In this document: positions 36,807-45,871 of the stretch, in pieces
Layout: every line of letters begins with the position of its first letter
How positions within the stretch are numbered: the first letter of the stretch is position 1
Source of the DNA: Yoonia sp.
GTDB taxonomy: Bacteria; Pseudomonadota; Alphaproteobacteria; Rhodobacterales; Rhodobacteraceae
Assembly: GCF_017854565.1 (NCBI RefSeq)
Contig: NZ_JAFMHJ010000002.1
Coordinates: 62,001-126,000 of the forward strand
Reading direction: 5' to 3'
Length of the DNA stretch: 64,000 nt
The notes under the pieces: model-generated
Told to the model about the DNA's origin: nothing
The model's database searches: none
Seen by the model: only the letters and a program-made list of their open reading frames with translations
Position numbers and translations under genes: made by a program

Positions 36807-38125
36807 TGCAAACAACATTCACCCCCGAACAGCTGACTGACCCCGGCACGAAACGTGCCAATGAAATCTTGCGGTCTTGCGTGCACTGCGGGTTTTGTAC
36901 CGCGACCTGCCCCACCTATCAGGTATTGGGGGATGAATTGGACAGCCCGCGGGGTCGCATTTATCTGATCAAGGATATGCTGGAAAATGCGCGCAAGCCG
37001 GATGAAAAGACGGTTAAACACATTGACCGGTGCCTGTCTTGTCTGGCCTGCATGACGACCTGCCCATCCGGCGTGCATTATATGCATTTGATCGACCATG
37101 CGCGGGCATATATCGAAAAGAACTATGATCGCCCCCTGTCCGACCGTTTCTTGCGGTGGGTGTTGGCGCGCATCCTGCCCTATCCAATGCGGTTCCGTGT
37201 GGCTTTGCTGGGTGCCAAGATCGGGCGCCCGTTTGCCCGCTTTATACCGGACCCGCGTCTGCGCGCGATGCTGGAAATGGCCCCGAAGACGATCCCGCCC
37301 GTCAGCCGCAATGATGACCCGCAAACATTTCCCGCAGTGCACAAGAAGATGCGCGTGGCCTTGATGACGGGCTGTGCGCAAAAGGCGCTGAACACCGACA
37401 TCAACGATGCCACGATCCGCCTGCTGACACGGCTGGGCGCCGAGGTGGTGGTGGCCGAAGGCGCAGGTTGCTGCGGCGCGCTGACCCATCACATGGGCAA
37501 AGAAACCGAAAGCCATGCGACGGCCGCCAGGAATATCCGCGCCTGGGTCAGGGAAATCGACACAGGTGGCCTTGATGCGATCGTGATCAATACGTCCGGC
37601 TGCGGCACTACGGTCAAGGATTACGGGCATATGTTCCGCAATGATCCGCTTGCCCAAGACGCGGCGCGGGTATCAGCGATAACGATGGATGTGTCAGAAA
37701 TCCTGATGAAACTGGACCTGCCGGAAGGTGCCGACAAGGGCACGAAAGTCGCGTATCACGCGGCCTGTTCACTGCAACACGGCCAGCAGATCAAGACCTT
37801 TCCCAAAGACCTGCTCAGGCGCGCGGGGTTTACCGTGCTGGAACCCGCTGACAGCCATCTTTGTTGCGGCTCTGCGGGGACGTATAATCTCATGCAGCCG
37901 GAAATTTCCAAGCAGCTCAAAGCGCGCAAAGTGCAAACCCTTGAAGCGCTGACACCAGATATCATTGCAGCGGGCAACATCGGCTGCATGATGCAGATCG
38001 GGGGTGGCACCGACGTACCGATTGTCCACACGGTCGAGCTGTTGGACTGGGCGACAGGCGGGCCCCAGCCACCGGCGCTGACAGCAAAGGGAAAGCGCGA
38101 ACCGCAGGTGCCTATCCTGAGATGA
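36806..38125 (+). CDS. glcF: Glycolate oxidase iron-sulfur subunit GlcF
   Basis: Electron-transfer subunit of glycolate dehydrogenase (439 aa). Two [4Fe-4S] motifs are seen: C25, C28, C31, C35 and C76, C79, C82, C86. Two CCG domains follow, with GCCGALTHHMG and HAACSLQHGQQI...CCGSAGTYNL. It passes electrons from the flavin subunits toward the quinone pool. The start overlaps the stop of glcE by one base, so translation is coupled. No terminator is evident downstream. Confidence 0.95.
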   Translation: MQTTFTPEQLTDPGTKRANEILRSCVHCGFCTATCPTYQVLGDELDSPRGRIYLIKDMLENARKPDEKTVKHIDRCLSCLACMTTCPSGVHYMHLIDHARAYIEKNYDRPLSDRFLRWVLARILPYPMRFRVALLGAKIGRPFARFIPDPRLRAMLEMAPKTIPPVSRNDDPQTFPAVHKKMRVALMTGCAQKALNTDINDATIRLLTRLGAEVVVAEGAGCCGALTHHMGKETESHATAARNIRAWVREIDTGGLDAIVINTSGCGTTVKDYGHMFRNDPLAQDAARVSAITMDVSEILMKLDLPEGADKGTKVAYHAACSLQHGQQIKTFPKDLLRRAGFTVLEPADSHLCCGSAGTYNLMQPEISKQLKARKVQTLEALTPDIIAAGNIGCMMQIGGGTDVPIVHTVELLDWATGGPQPPALTAKGKREPQVPILR

Positions 38126-38174
38126 CGTCATAATACTGCCTTAACTGTCGCCCATCCTGACGCAAAGGCGGGAC

Positions 38175-38990
38175 ATGCTAATGCGGTATCTTTTGGTTTC
38201 TGTGTTTTTTTTTGTGGCTGGTGCGCTTGCCGCGCAGGCGCAAGAGACGGGGCTGGTCAGCCTGGAAACCCGGCAGGCCAGTCAGGGTTGGGAGGCCGTG
38301 GGCCGGCTTGACATCAGGGGCAAAGGTTTCTGCACAGCCGCACTGATCCGCGAGCGGTTGATCCTGACGGCGGCACATTGCCTTTATGACGACGACGGCA
38401 GCGTGATCGCACCGGACCGATTTGAATTCCGGGCCGGCCTGCGCGATGGCCGCGCAGAGGCGACGCGGGCCGTGACACGCGCGATTGCCCACCCCGATTA
38501 CGCGCACAGCGGCAATGCCACTGATCCGGCATCGGTGGCAATGGATATCGCGGTTCTGGAACTTGATCGGCCTATCCGTTCGACCCGCATTCGGCCCTAT
38601 CTCATCGCACAGCGGCCATTGACGGGCGATAAGGTCGGCGTGGTGTCCTATGGGCGTGGGCGCGAAGAAGCACCCAGCCTGCAAGAGGTGTGCAGCGTGC
38701 TGGGTCGCCAGACCGGCGTGATCGTCATGACATGTGATGTCGCGTTCGGGTCCAGCGGGGCACCGGTGTTCATGGTGCGCGGCGGGGAAACCCGCATCGC
38801 CTCCGTTGTATCGGCGATGGCGCAAGTGGACGGCCGCAAAGTGTCACTTGGCACGTCGTTGGAGGGGCCGCTTACCGCGTTGCTTGGGCATTTCGCGCGG
38901 CTTGGTCCGGCCAACCCCGGCGGCACACAGCGGTTGATCAGTATTGGCGAACGCAACAATACCGGCGCGAAATTCGTCAGCCCGGAGTAA
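38175..38990 (+). CDS. Secreted trypsin-like serine protease (S1 family)
   Basis: A 271 aa exported peptidase. A signal peptide (about 1-23) ends at AAQAQE. The triad is visible as TAAHC (His), MDIAVLEL (Asp) and GSSGAPV (Ser; note Ser-Gly in place of the common Asp-Ser-Gly). The first exons of the signal code pass through nine consecutive T (38205-38213), encoding three Phe. ATGs at 38175 and 38181 are both plausible. It follows glcF by 49 bp on the same strand but has no functional link to glycolate. The substrate is unknown. Confidence 0.85.
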   Translation: MLMRYLLVSVFFFVAGALAAQAQETGLVSLETRQASQGWEAVGRLDIRGKGFCTAALIRERLILTAAHCLYDDDGSVIAPDRFEFRAGLRDGRAEATRAVTRAIAHPDYAHSGNATDPASVAMDIAVLELDRPIRSTRIRPYLIAQRPLTGDKVGVVSYGRGREEAPSLQEVCSVLGRQTGVIVMTCDVAFGSSGAPVFMVRGGETRIASVVSAMAQVDGRKVSLGTSLEGPLTALLGHFARLGPANPGGTQRLISIGERNNTGAKFVSPE

Positions 38991-39142
38991 CGGCCCCGGG
39001 GTTTCACACAAGGTCTTGAAACCGCAAACCATCCCTACCACCTACCATCCATCAGGACGCCAATGATGGGTCCTGACATCGAAATGCCTGTCCCGATGGG
39101 AAGGCGAACAGACTGTTATCGCTTGATAAAGGATGACCTGAC

Positions 39143-39610
39143 ATGCGTAATTTTGACCTTACACCCCTCTACCGTGCCACTGTTGGCTTCGACCAGATTG
39201 CCGATCTGATGGATCGCGCCCTTTCCAGCGACGTGGGTCAAAACACCTATCCGCCTTATAACATCGAAAAGACCGCCGATGATGCGTGGCGCATTTCCAT
39301 TGCCGTTGCGGGATTCGCCGAAAATGACCTCGCGATCGAGGTAAAGGATCGGTCGCTGCAAGTGACCGCGCGCAAGGCCGAGGATGACACTGAGCGTAAA
39401 TTCCTGCACCGCGGTATTGCGACCCGCGCGTTCGAACGGCGGTTCCATCTGGCCGACCATGTCCGGGTTACCGGTGCGAGCCATGAAAATGGCATGTTGC
39501 ACATTGATTTGGTGCGCGAAGTCCCCGAGGCGCTGAAGCCCCGCAGAATCAAGATCGCATCGGCAGGTAAGACGGCTGCAAACCTCGTCGAGGCGAAATC
39601 CGTCAACTAA
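39143..39610 (+). CDS. Small heat shock protein (Hsp20/IbpA family)
   Basis: ATP-independent chaperone that holds unfolding proteins (155 aa). The N-terminus FDLTPLYRATVGFDQIADLMD is that of the IbpA group. The alpha-crystallin domain spans about 38-130 (YNIEKTADDAWRISIAVAGF ... GMLHIDLVREVPE). A short C-terminal RIKIAS contains the I-x-I anchoring motif. A heat-shock promoter is expected upstream, but I could not identify one with confidence. The gene converges on polA, separated by a palindromic repeat. Confidence 0.93.
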   Translation: MRNFDLTPLYRATVGFDQIADLMDRALSSDVGQNTYPPYNIEKTADDAWRISIAVAGFAENDLAIEVKDRSLQVTARKAEDDTERKFLHRGIATRAFERRFHLADHVRVTGASHENGMLHIDLVREVPEALKPRRIKIASAGKTAANLVEAKSVN

Positions 39611-39622
39611 CAGACACAAGGT

Positions 39623-39650
39623 CGTAGGGTGGGTCTTGACCCACCTTACG
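39623..39650. repeat. Copy c of the GTAGGGTGGGTC-type palindromic repeat
   Basis: GGTGGGTC and GACCCACC (39628-39645, 2-nt loop) are flanked by CGTAG and TTACG, the most complete copy in the window. It fills most of the 45-bp gap between the convergent hsp20 and polA genes. Confidence 0.85.
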
Positions 39651-39655
39651 CAAGA

Positions 39656-42457
39656 TCAATGTGCCTCGGCCCAATTGACACCTTGACCGGCATCCACCGA
39701 CAGCTTGACGTCCAGCTTGACCGCAGGGGCGCTTGCATTTTCCATCACATCGCGTGCGGCGTCGATCAGCGCGTCCACTGCGCCGGTTTCAACCTCGAAA
39801 ATCAGTTCATCATGGACCTGCAGCAACATTTTCGCAGGCATCCCCGTGATCGCGGCAGGCATACGGATCATCGCGCGCCGGATCACATCCGCCGCTGTTC
39901 CCTGGATAGGCGCATTGATCGCGGCACGCTTGGCAAAGCCTGCATGCGGTCCTTTTGCGTTGATTTCCGGCGTATTGATCTTGCGGCCAAACAGCGTCTG
40001 CACGAACCCGTGATCTTTGGCAAAGGCCACGGTATCGTCCATATAAGCCCGAATGCCCGGAAACCGTTCAAAATATCGGTCAATAAACCCCTGCGCCTCG
40101 CCGCGTGGGATGCGCAGATTACGCGCCAGCCCGAACCCGGAAATCCCATAAATCACGCCAAAGTTGATCGCCTTGGCCTTGCGCCGAATATCGGGCGTCA
40201 TTTCATCCAACGGGACATCAAACATTTCAGATGCAGTCATCGCGTGAATGTCGATTCCATCCAAAAATGCCTGCTTGAGCGCATCAATTCCCGCGACATG
40301 GGCCAAAATGCGCAGCTCGATCTGGGAATAATCGAGCGACACAATCATCTTGCCCGGCTCTGCCACAAACGCCTCTCGGATACGGCGACCCTCTTCGGAC
40401 CGTACCGGAATGTTCTGCAAATTCGGATCGGTAGAGGCCAGCCGTCCGGTGCTTGCCCCGGCGATGGAATAGGATGTATGCACGCGCCCTGTCGCTGGGT
40501 TGATGTGTTCTTGCAGGGCGTCGGTGTAGGTCGATTTCAGTTTGGACAGCTGCCGCCAATCCAGCACCAGCCCCGGCAATTCATGTTCAGTCGCCAGATC
40601 CTCAAGCACGTCAGCGCCCGTCGCATAGGCGCCGGTCTTGCCTTTTTTACCGCCCGGCAACGACATCTCATCAAACAATATCTCGCCAAGCTGCTTGGGC
40701 GAACCGACGTTGAACGGTCGCCCTGCCATCGTCTGAATCTCCGCCTCCAGCCCCGCCATTTTCTGGGCAAAAGCGTTGGACATCCGCGACAACACATCTC
40801 GATCAACCTTGATGCCATGCCGTTCCATCTGGGCCAGCACCGGCACCAAGGGCCGTTCCAGCGTCTCATAGACTGTGGTCACCTGTTTGACATGCAGCTG
40901 CGGCTTAAAATGCTGCCATAGTCGCAGCGTGACATCGGCGTCCTCCGCAGCATATTTGACCGCATCGTCAATCGGCACCCGGTCAAACGTAATCGCGGAT
41001 TTTCCACTGCCCAGCAGCGGCTTGATCGGGATCGGCGTATGGCCCAGATAGCGTTCCGAAAGCGTGTCCATCCCGTGATTGTGCAGCCCGGCATGCATCG
41101 CATAGGACATCAGCATCGTATCGTCGATTGGATCAACTGTGATATCGAGACCTGCAAAAATCTTGGCGTCATATTTCATATTCTGCCCGATTTTCAGAAT
41201 CGAGGCGTCCTGCAATACCGGCCTGAGCATCTTGAGGCATAGATCGAAATCCATTTGCCCCTCTGCCACATCATCGGATCCAAACAGATCATCCGACGCC
41301 GCCGCCTTGTGCATCAACGGTATATAGCAGGCCTGCCCGGCTTCGACGCAAAGCGAAATACCCACCAGATCGGCAACCATCTCATTGAGACTGGTGGTCT
41401 CGGTATCGACGGCCACATACCCCCGCTCGCGGATCCGGTCGATCCATATCTGCAACGCCCCCGCATCGCGCACACATTCATAGGCCGCAGCGTCGAAACC
41501 CACGGCTTCGGGGGCCGATACCTCTGCCGCGGGAGCCGCTGGCACCTCGAGCACTGGCGCCGCCACACCCAGTTTATCTGCAATCCGTTTGATAACAGTG
41601 CGGAATTCCATTTCAGCCAGAAAACCCAGCAGTTTCTCAGGGTCCGGGTCCCGGACCTCAAGATCATCCAGACCAAAGTCCAGCGCCATATCGCAATCCA
41701 ACTGCACCAGCTTTTTCGACAGCTCGATCTGGGCGCGGTTTTCGATCAGACTCTCGCGGCGTTTGGGTTGCTTGATTTCACCGGCACGATCAAGCAGCGT
41801 TTCCAGATCGCCGTATTCATTGATCAACAACGCCGCGGTCTTGATCCCGATGCCAGGCGCACCCGGCACATTGTCAACCGAATCGCCCGCAAGCGCCTGC
41901 ACATCGACCACACGTTCGGGGCCGACGCCGAATTTCTCGATCACGCCGTCCCGGTCAATACGTTTGTTTTTCATCGGGTCGAGCATTTCGACACCATCAC
42001 CGACCAATTGCATCAGGTCCTTGTCCGACGACACGATGGTTACACGCCCACCGGCATCACGGGCGCGATGGGTCAGGGTCGCAATGATATCATCCGCCTC
42101 GAACCCCTCAACCTCTTCGCAGGCGATGTTGAATGCCTGCGTCGCGGTGCGGGTTAACGGCATCTGTGGCCGCAAGTCCTCGGGCATCGCGTCGCGATTG
42201 GCCTTGTAAAGATCGTACATGTCATTGCGAAACGTGTGGCTGCCCTTGTCGAAAATCACCGCAACATGGGTCGCTGCATCCGGGCCGGAATTATTCTCGA
42301 CATAGCGCTGCAGCATATTCACAAAGCCACTGACAGCACCGATCGGCAGGCCGTCAGATTTGCGCGTCAGCGGCGGCAGCGCATGATAGGCACGAAAAAT
42401 AAAGGCCGAGCCGTCAATCAGATGCAGATGGCAACCTTTGCCGAATTGGGTTGTCAT
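39656..42457 (-). CDS. polA: DNA polymerase I
   Basis: Repair and Okazaki-maturation polymerase (933 aa). The N-terminal 5'-3' exonuclease (about 1-290) has EGFEADDIIATL and VSSDKDLMQLV. The 3'-5' exonuclease keeps VDTET (catalytic Asp and Glu), so proofreading is probably active. The polymerase domain shows motif A (SLDYSQIELRILAHVAG), motif B (RRKAKAINFGVIYGISGFG) and motif C (LLQVHDELIFEV). The length and domain order are normal. It converges on hsp20; upstream is a small zinc protein gene on the same strand 61 bp away. Confidence 0.97.
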   Translation of the reverse strand: MTTQFGKGCHLHLIDGSAFIFRAYHALPPLTRKSDGLPIGAVSGFVNMLQRYVENNSGPDAATHVAVIFDKGSHTFRNDMYDLYKANRDAMPEDLRPQMPLTRTATQAFNIACEEVEGFEADDIIATLTHRARDAGGRVTIVSSDKDLMQLVGDGVEMLDPMKNKRIDRDGVIEKFGVGPERVVDVQALAGDSVDNVPGAPGIGIKTAALLINEYGDLETLLDRAGEIKQPKRRESLIENRAQIELSKKLVQLDCDMALDFGLDDLEVRDPDPEKLLGFLAEMEFRTVIKRIADKLGVAAPVLEVPAAPAAEVSAPEAVGFDAAAYECVRDAGALQIWIDRIRERGYVAVDTETTSLNEMVADLVGISLCVEAGQACYIPLMHKAAASDDLFGSDDVAEGQMDFDLCLKMLRPVLQDASILKIGQNMKYDAKIFAGLDITVDPIDDTMLMSYAMHAGLHNHGMDTLSERYLGHTPIPIKPLLGSGKSAITFDRVPIDDAVKYAAEDADVTLRLWQHFKPQLHVKQVTTVYETLERPLVPVLAQMERHGIKVDRDVLSRMSNAFAQKMAGLEAEIQTMAGRPFNVGSPKQLGEILFDEMSLPGGKKGKTGAYATGADVLEDLATEHELPGLVLDWRQLSKLKSTYTDALQEHINPATGRVHTSYSIAGASTGRLASTDPNLQNIPVRSEEGRRIREAFVAEPGKMIVSLDYSQIELRILAHVAGIDALKQAFLDGIDIHAMTASEMFDVPLDEMTPDIRRKAKAINFGVIYGISGFGLARNLRIPRGEAQGFIDRYFERFPGIRAYMDDTVAFAKDHGFVQTLFGRKINTPEINAKGPHAGFAKRAAINAPIQGTAADVIRRAMIRMPAAITGMPAKMLLQVHDELIFEVETGAVDALIDAARDVMENASAPAVKLDVKLSVDAGQGVNWAEAH

Positions 42458-42518
42458 GACAGGCCTCCTAAACGCGGGTTCGCGCAGGTTCTGCCACGAT
42501 CAGGCCCGATCTGCCAGA

Positions 42519-42698
42519 TCAGACTTTGCCCTCAAAGTCGGCGTGCACCAGCTTGGCATCGCAATAGGGGCATTCGACCCAACCATGTTCATGCGGGATC
42601 TGCAGCCAAACGCGCGGATGGCCCAGCGCGCCTTCACCCCCGTCACAGGCCACGCGCCAGTCATGCACAATACGGATTTCCGGGGCTGGTGTGGTCAT
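42519..42698 (-). CDS. Small zinc-finger domain protein (COG4391/NDUFS6-like)
   Basis: A 59 aa protein with the CHCC zinc pattern C18, H27, C43, C46 (VACDGG...[11 protein letters not shown]...CPYCDAKL). This is the fold of the small zinc protein associated with complex I (NDUFS6) in mitochondria; bacterial members are common in alphaproteobacteria. The ATG at 42698 gives the typical short product. It is upstream of polA on the same strand and may share its promoter. A complex I role is inferred only from the fold. Confidence 0.85.
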   Translation of the reverse strand: MTTPAPEIRIVHDWRVACDGGEGALGHPRVWLQIPHEHGWVECPYCDAKLVHADFEGKV

Positions 42699-42784
42699 GA
42701 ATTTACCTGTCTGGTTGCCGCGGGGCGCTGCCCGCCTTAGATCAGGGCAACATACCGCAGCGCACCGCCGGGGGAAAGACCAGC

Positions 42785-43714
42785 ATGACCGACAATGCCA
42801 TAGAAATTTCAGGTCTGAAAAAGACCTACGCCGCCACCGGACGCAGCCCCGCAAAAGAGGCGCTGAAGGGCATCGACCTGAACATCCCACGTGGGTCCAT
42901 CTTTGGCTTGCTGGGCCCAAATGGGGCAGGCAAATCCACCTTGATCAATATTCTGGCCGGGCTTGTGATCAAATCTGCGGGCACGGTGAAAATCTGGGGA
43001 TTTGATCAGGATGTGAACCCACGACAGTCGCGCGCGGCCATTGGGATCATGCCGCAGGAACCGCATCTTGATCCATTCTTTACCCCGGCCGGATCGCTGG
43101 ACGTTCAGGCCGGGCTATACGGCGTCCCAAAATCACAACGCAAAACGGCCGAAATTCTCGCGATGATTGGGCTGACAGACAAGGCCGACGCCTATGCGCG
43201 GTCGCTGTCGGGGGGGATGCGGCGGCGGTTGCTGCTGGGCAAGGCACTGGTCCATTCGCCGCAGATCCTGGTGCTGGACGAGCCGACAGCTGGCGTCGAT
43301 ATCGAACTGCGCAACCTGCTTTGGCAAAATGTGCGCAAGCTGAACGATGACGGCACGACGATCATTCTGACGACGCATTACCTCGAAGAAGCCGAAGCAA
43401 TGTGCGACGACATCGCCATCATCAACCATGGTGAGGTAATCATCCGCGACAGCACCGCCAATTTGCTGGGGCGGCTCGACAGCAAAACTCTGGTGATCAC
43501 CCCCGACGGGCCTGCAAGTCTCCCCACACTTCCCGACACGATAACCGGCCAGCAACATGCCGATGGAACGCTGACCTTCACCTACAAAAGCAGCACCACC
43601 CCGGCAGGTGCGGTACTCTCCATCGTGCAGAATGCGGGCATCACGATCAAAGACGTGAAATCACAACAAGCCGACCTTGAAGACGTCTTTCTCTCACTGA
43701 CATCTACAAAATAA
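42785..43714 (+). CDS. ABC-2-type transporter ATP-binding protein, no adjacent permease
   Basis: A 309 aa ABC ATPase: Walker A GPNGAGKS (about 43-50), signature LSGGMRRR, Walker [13 protein letters not shown] and switch His in TTHYLEE. The C-terminal extension (about 225-305) is typical of drug/polysaccharide exporters of the ABC-2 class (CcmA/NatA-like). Such proteins need a membrane permease, but the next gene downstream is an unrelated HIT gene on the opposite strand, and none is encoded nearby. The permease may be elsewhere or lost. No export substrate can be named. Confidence 0.88.
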   Translation: MTDNAIEISGLKKTYAATGRSPAKEALKGIDLNIPRGSIFGLLGPNGAGKSTLINILAGLVIKSAGTVKIWGFDQDVNPRQSRAAIGIMPQEPHLDPFFTPAGSLDVQAGLYGVPKSQRKTAEILAMIGLTDKADAYARSLSGGMRRRLLLGKALVHSPQILVLDEPTAGVDIELRNLLWQNVRKLNDDGTTIILTTHYLEEAEAMCDDIAIINHGEVIIRDSTANLLGRLDSKTLVITPDGPASLPTLPDTITGQQHADGTLTFTYKSSTTPAGAVLSIVQNAGITIKDVKSQQADLEDVFLSLTSTK

Positions 43715-43723
43715 CACCTTCTT

Positions 43724-43772
43724 TTGAGCGTAAATATCCCCGCCGGAGGCATCAAATTTCCAGAAATTTGAT
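43724..43772 (-). repeat. Dispersed repeat r3 (complete form, reversed)
   Basis: Read on the minus strand it begins with the palindrome ATCAAATTTC/GAAATTTGAT (43751-43772), then the GCCTCCGGCGGGG box, then ATATTTACGCTC. It fills the gap between the convergent ABC ATPase and HIT genes. Confidence 0.8.
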
Positions 43773-43779
43773 CCCCCCA

Positions 43780-44142
43780 TCACGCTGGCATCATACGGCC
43801 CAACTGGGTGCCACCGATAATATGCAGGTGGTAATGCGGCACATCCTGCACGCCATGTGCGCGGGTGTTCGATATGGCGCGAAACCCTTTTTCCACATCG
43901 GTCAGGCGGCAAACCTCGGCCACCGCCCGCATGAAACCTGCCTGTTCTTCAGGGGATGCGTCGCGGGCAAAATGATCCAGACTGACATAGGGCCCTTTGG
44001 GGATCACCAAAACATGCACCGGCGCCTGCGGTAATATATCATGAAATGCAAGCGCATGATCGTTTTCATAAACGGTCTTATTGGGAATCTCGCCACGCAA
44101 AATCTTGGCAAAGATATTTTGATCATCGTAGTCATACTGCAT
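43780..44142 (-). CDS. HIT-family (HINT-type) nucleotide hydrolase
   Basis: A 120 aa histidine-triad protein. The triad H103-Y-H105-L-H107 (VPHYHLHIIGG) and the N-terminal IFAKILRGEIPNKTVYE define the HINT branch, which hydrolyses adenosine 5'-phosphoramidates. The length is standard. It lies 8 bp after the glycosyltransferase gene on the same strand, so it may be the second gene of that transcript, although no functional link is known. Confidence 0.93.
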   Translation of the reverse strand: MQYDYDDQNIFAKILRGEIPNKTVYENDHALAFHDILPQAPVHVLVIPKGPYVSLDHFARDASPEEQAGFMRAVAEVCRLTDVEKGFRAISNTRAHGVQDVPHYHLHIIGGTQLGRMMPA

Positions 44143-44150
44143 AGTTTACC

Positions 44151-45728
44151 TCAATCAGCAAAAAGATGGGGGGTTTGGGCAAGGGTGCGGGCCACCTCAA
44201 TATCCACATTCAGAAACTGCATCAACGCGGCAATATTTTCCTCGGTCGGTGCCGCCTCGCGGATAGGCTGCGCGTTATGGAAGTCCGCATCACGGATACT
44301 GTCACGTTCGTAAATCATATCTTGGCGGATTGTCGGCAAAAGCCGCGCCAGGGTCGCATCACTGGCTTGCGTCCCCACCAACCCCACACGTTTTGCATGA
44401 CCGATCAAATACGCGTCATCAAAAGTGCACTCAATCTCGAGCAGCCGCGTCGTTGACCGGTCCGCGAAAAAATCCGACATCAGATCAAGGCTCGCAATAT
44501 CCAGACAGATGATCATCCTATCGCTTTGATGAGCCTCGAAAAGCATCCGCATCAACGCACGTCTGTGTCGGCTCCGCTTGCCCAATGTCGTCTGAATCCC
44601 CCCAAGATCAGGCAGCGCTGTTTCATCTTCGTTGAACAGATACTCAAGCGCGGGAATGCCGGTGTGCTGGCGGATAGCAGCGACCAACCGCTTGGCGACG
44701 TGCCATTTTTTGCAGGCGATGATCAACAACTCTCGATCACGGCCCAGCGATGCACCATCTTCCCAGAACCGCGGGGCAAAACGACGCCCGATGCGGCCGC
44801 GCTCGGTCAGAAACCGAAACAGGCTACGCCCCTCGTCCGAGATCGTGAAGTCCATGCGGTCACTGGCATAAAGCGCGCCCAGTCGCGCCCGCAAATCATG
44901 CGCCTCTGCGCTGATCTTGCGCGCAAACAGCCCATCCTGCCCCAACAACAGATCATAGTGATCATTGTATAACGTGACCGGCATTCCATAATCCGTAAAC
45001 ATCAGGAACGTCAGGGTGCGATTCTCAATTTCGTCTCCCGGCACCAGATGGCGCACGAGCGTTTGAAAGAACGTCTCATCCGGGATCCAAGTGGTCCGAA
45101 AAAAATGGATGACATCGCGGCGGGTGCGCACAAAATCAAGAATCCGCTCGATCGTCTGCCGGCGCAGACACCACCATTGGCTCCCGATCATAATCTGCAT
45201 GTCCGCTGGCACCTGCCGGGTGATGCCAAACCTGCGCTGCACGTCAAAGCTCTTGTAGAACAGCCATTTCTGACTGCGTTCATTGAAAAAGTGTCGGTAA
45301 ATCAAACGCTCTTTCTTGAACCCTGTCTTGATCCAGTCGCTGTCAAAAAAGTCATAGCTTTCAATGTAGTCACAGTCCCGCGCATCGAGAAACTGATGGG
45401 TATGGCTTGCTGATTTGATCGCCATGCAATCGCCGGACACCATGTAAAAATGACTGGCCCGCGGAAACGCATCAACAGCAGCTTCAATCGCACAAAGCGT
45501 CGCCTGCACAAGGCTCCACGCGCCCCACCCGCACTTGATTCGGCGCTTTGCGAAAACGACATTAGGATTGTCGGCCAAAGCCGTCTGTATGATCTGAAAA
45601 TCGGCATGCGCGGCAGAGGCATCAAAATGGATAGCGATGTAATCGCCCGCCGCCGTCAACTGAACAGCCTGCTGCACAATTGTTTGCGGGTTTTTATGGC
45701 AAAGCAGGATAAACGCTATTTTTGACAT
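44151..45728 (-). CDS. GT14-type (core-2/I-branching-like) glycosyltransferase with long C-terminal domain
   Basis: A 525 aa protein. Its N-terminal ~300 residues match the beta-1,6-N-acetylglucosaminyltransferase-like (GT14) family: KIAFILLCHKNPQTIVQQAV, YMVSGDCMAIKS and TTWIPDETFFQTLVRH. The C-terminal part (about 300-520) contains LLIIACKKWHVAKRLVAAI and resembles an added domain found in Rhodobacteraceae members; I cannot name it firmly. No signal or membrane segment is evident, so it should act at the cytoplasmic face. It probably makes a branch on a surface glycan. It faces a sulfotransferase gene divergently. Confidence 0.78.
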   Translation of the reverse strand: MSKIAFILLCHKNPQTIVQQAVQLTAAGDYIAIHFDASAAHADFQIIQTALADNPNVVFAKRRIKCGWGAWSLVQATLCAIEAAVDAFPRASHFYMVSGDCMAIKSASHTHQFLDARDCDYIESYDFFDSDWIKTGFKKERLIYRHFFNERSQKWLFYKSFDVQRRFGITRQVPADMQIMIGSQWWCLRRQTIERILDFVRTRRDVIHFFRTTWIPDETFFQTLVRHLVPGDEIENRTLTFLMFTDYGMPVTLYNDHYDLLLGQDGLFARKISAEAHDLRARLGALYASDRMDFTISDEGRSLFRFLTERGRIGRRFAPRFWEDGASLGRDRELLIIACKKWHVAKRLVAAIRQHTGIPALEYLFNEDETALPDLGGIQTTLGKRSRHRRALMRMLFEAHQSDRMIICLDIASLDLMSDFFADRSTTRLLEIECTFDDAYLIGHAKRVGLVGTQASDATLARLLPTIRQDMIYERDSIRDADFHNAQPIREAAPTEENIAALMQFLNVDIEVARTLAQTPHLFAD

Positions 45729-45779
45729 GATTGCGCCATGGACCTCGTCGATTGGAACCGATTTCACCCGTCATAGCGT

Positions 45780-45794
45780 GAACAGGCGTTGAAC
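45780..45794. promoter_or_regulatory. Possible LexA-type box between divergent genes
   Basis: On the minus strand GTTC-N7-GTTC (plus strand GAAC-AGGCGTT-GAAC) matches the alphaproteobacterial SOS box. It lies 52 bp upstream of the glycosyltransferase start and 78 bp before the sulfotransferase start. About two such 8-base matches are expected by chance in a window of this size, so support is weak. Confidence 0.25.
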
Positions 45795-45871
45795 ATACAG
45801 GGTTTCTTTGTTCTTTAGAGATAGCAACAATCAACTGCCTGGACGTCAGTTGACTATGGAGACGACAACCG

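Noticed and set aside
39010-39142. Heat-shock (RpoH) promoter before hsp20
   Set aside because: CTTGAAA is present at about 39014, but no convincing -10 box lies at the right distance.
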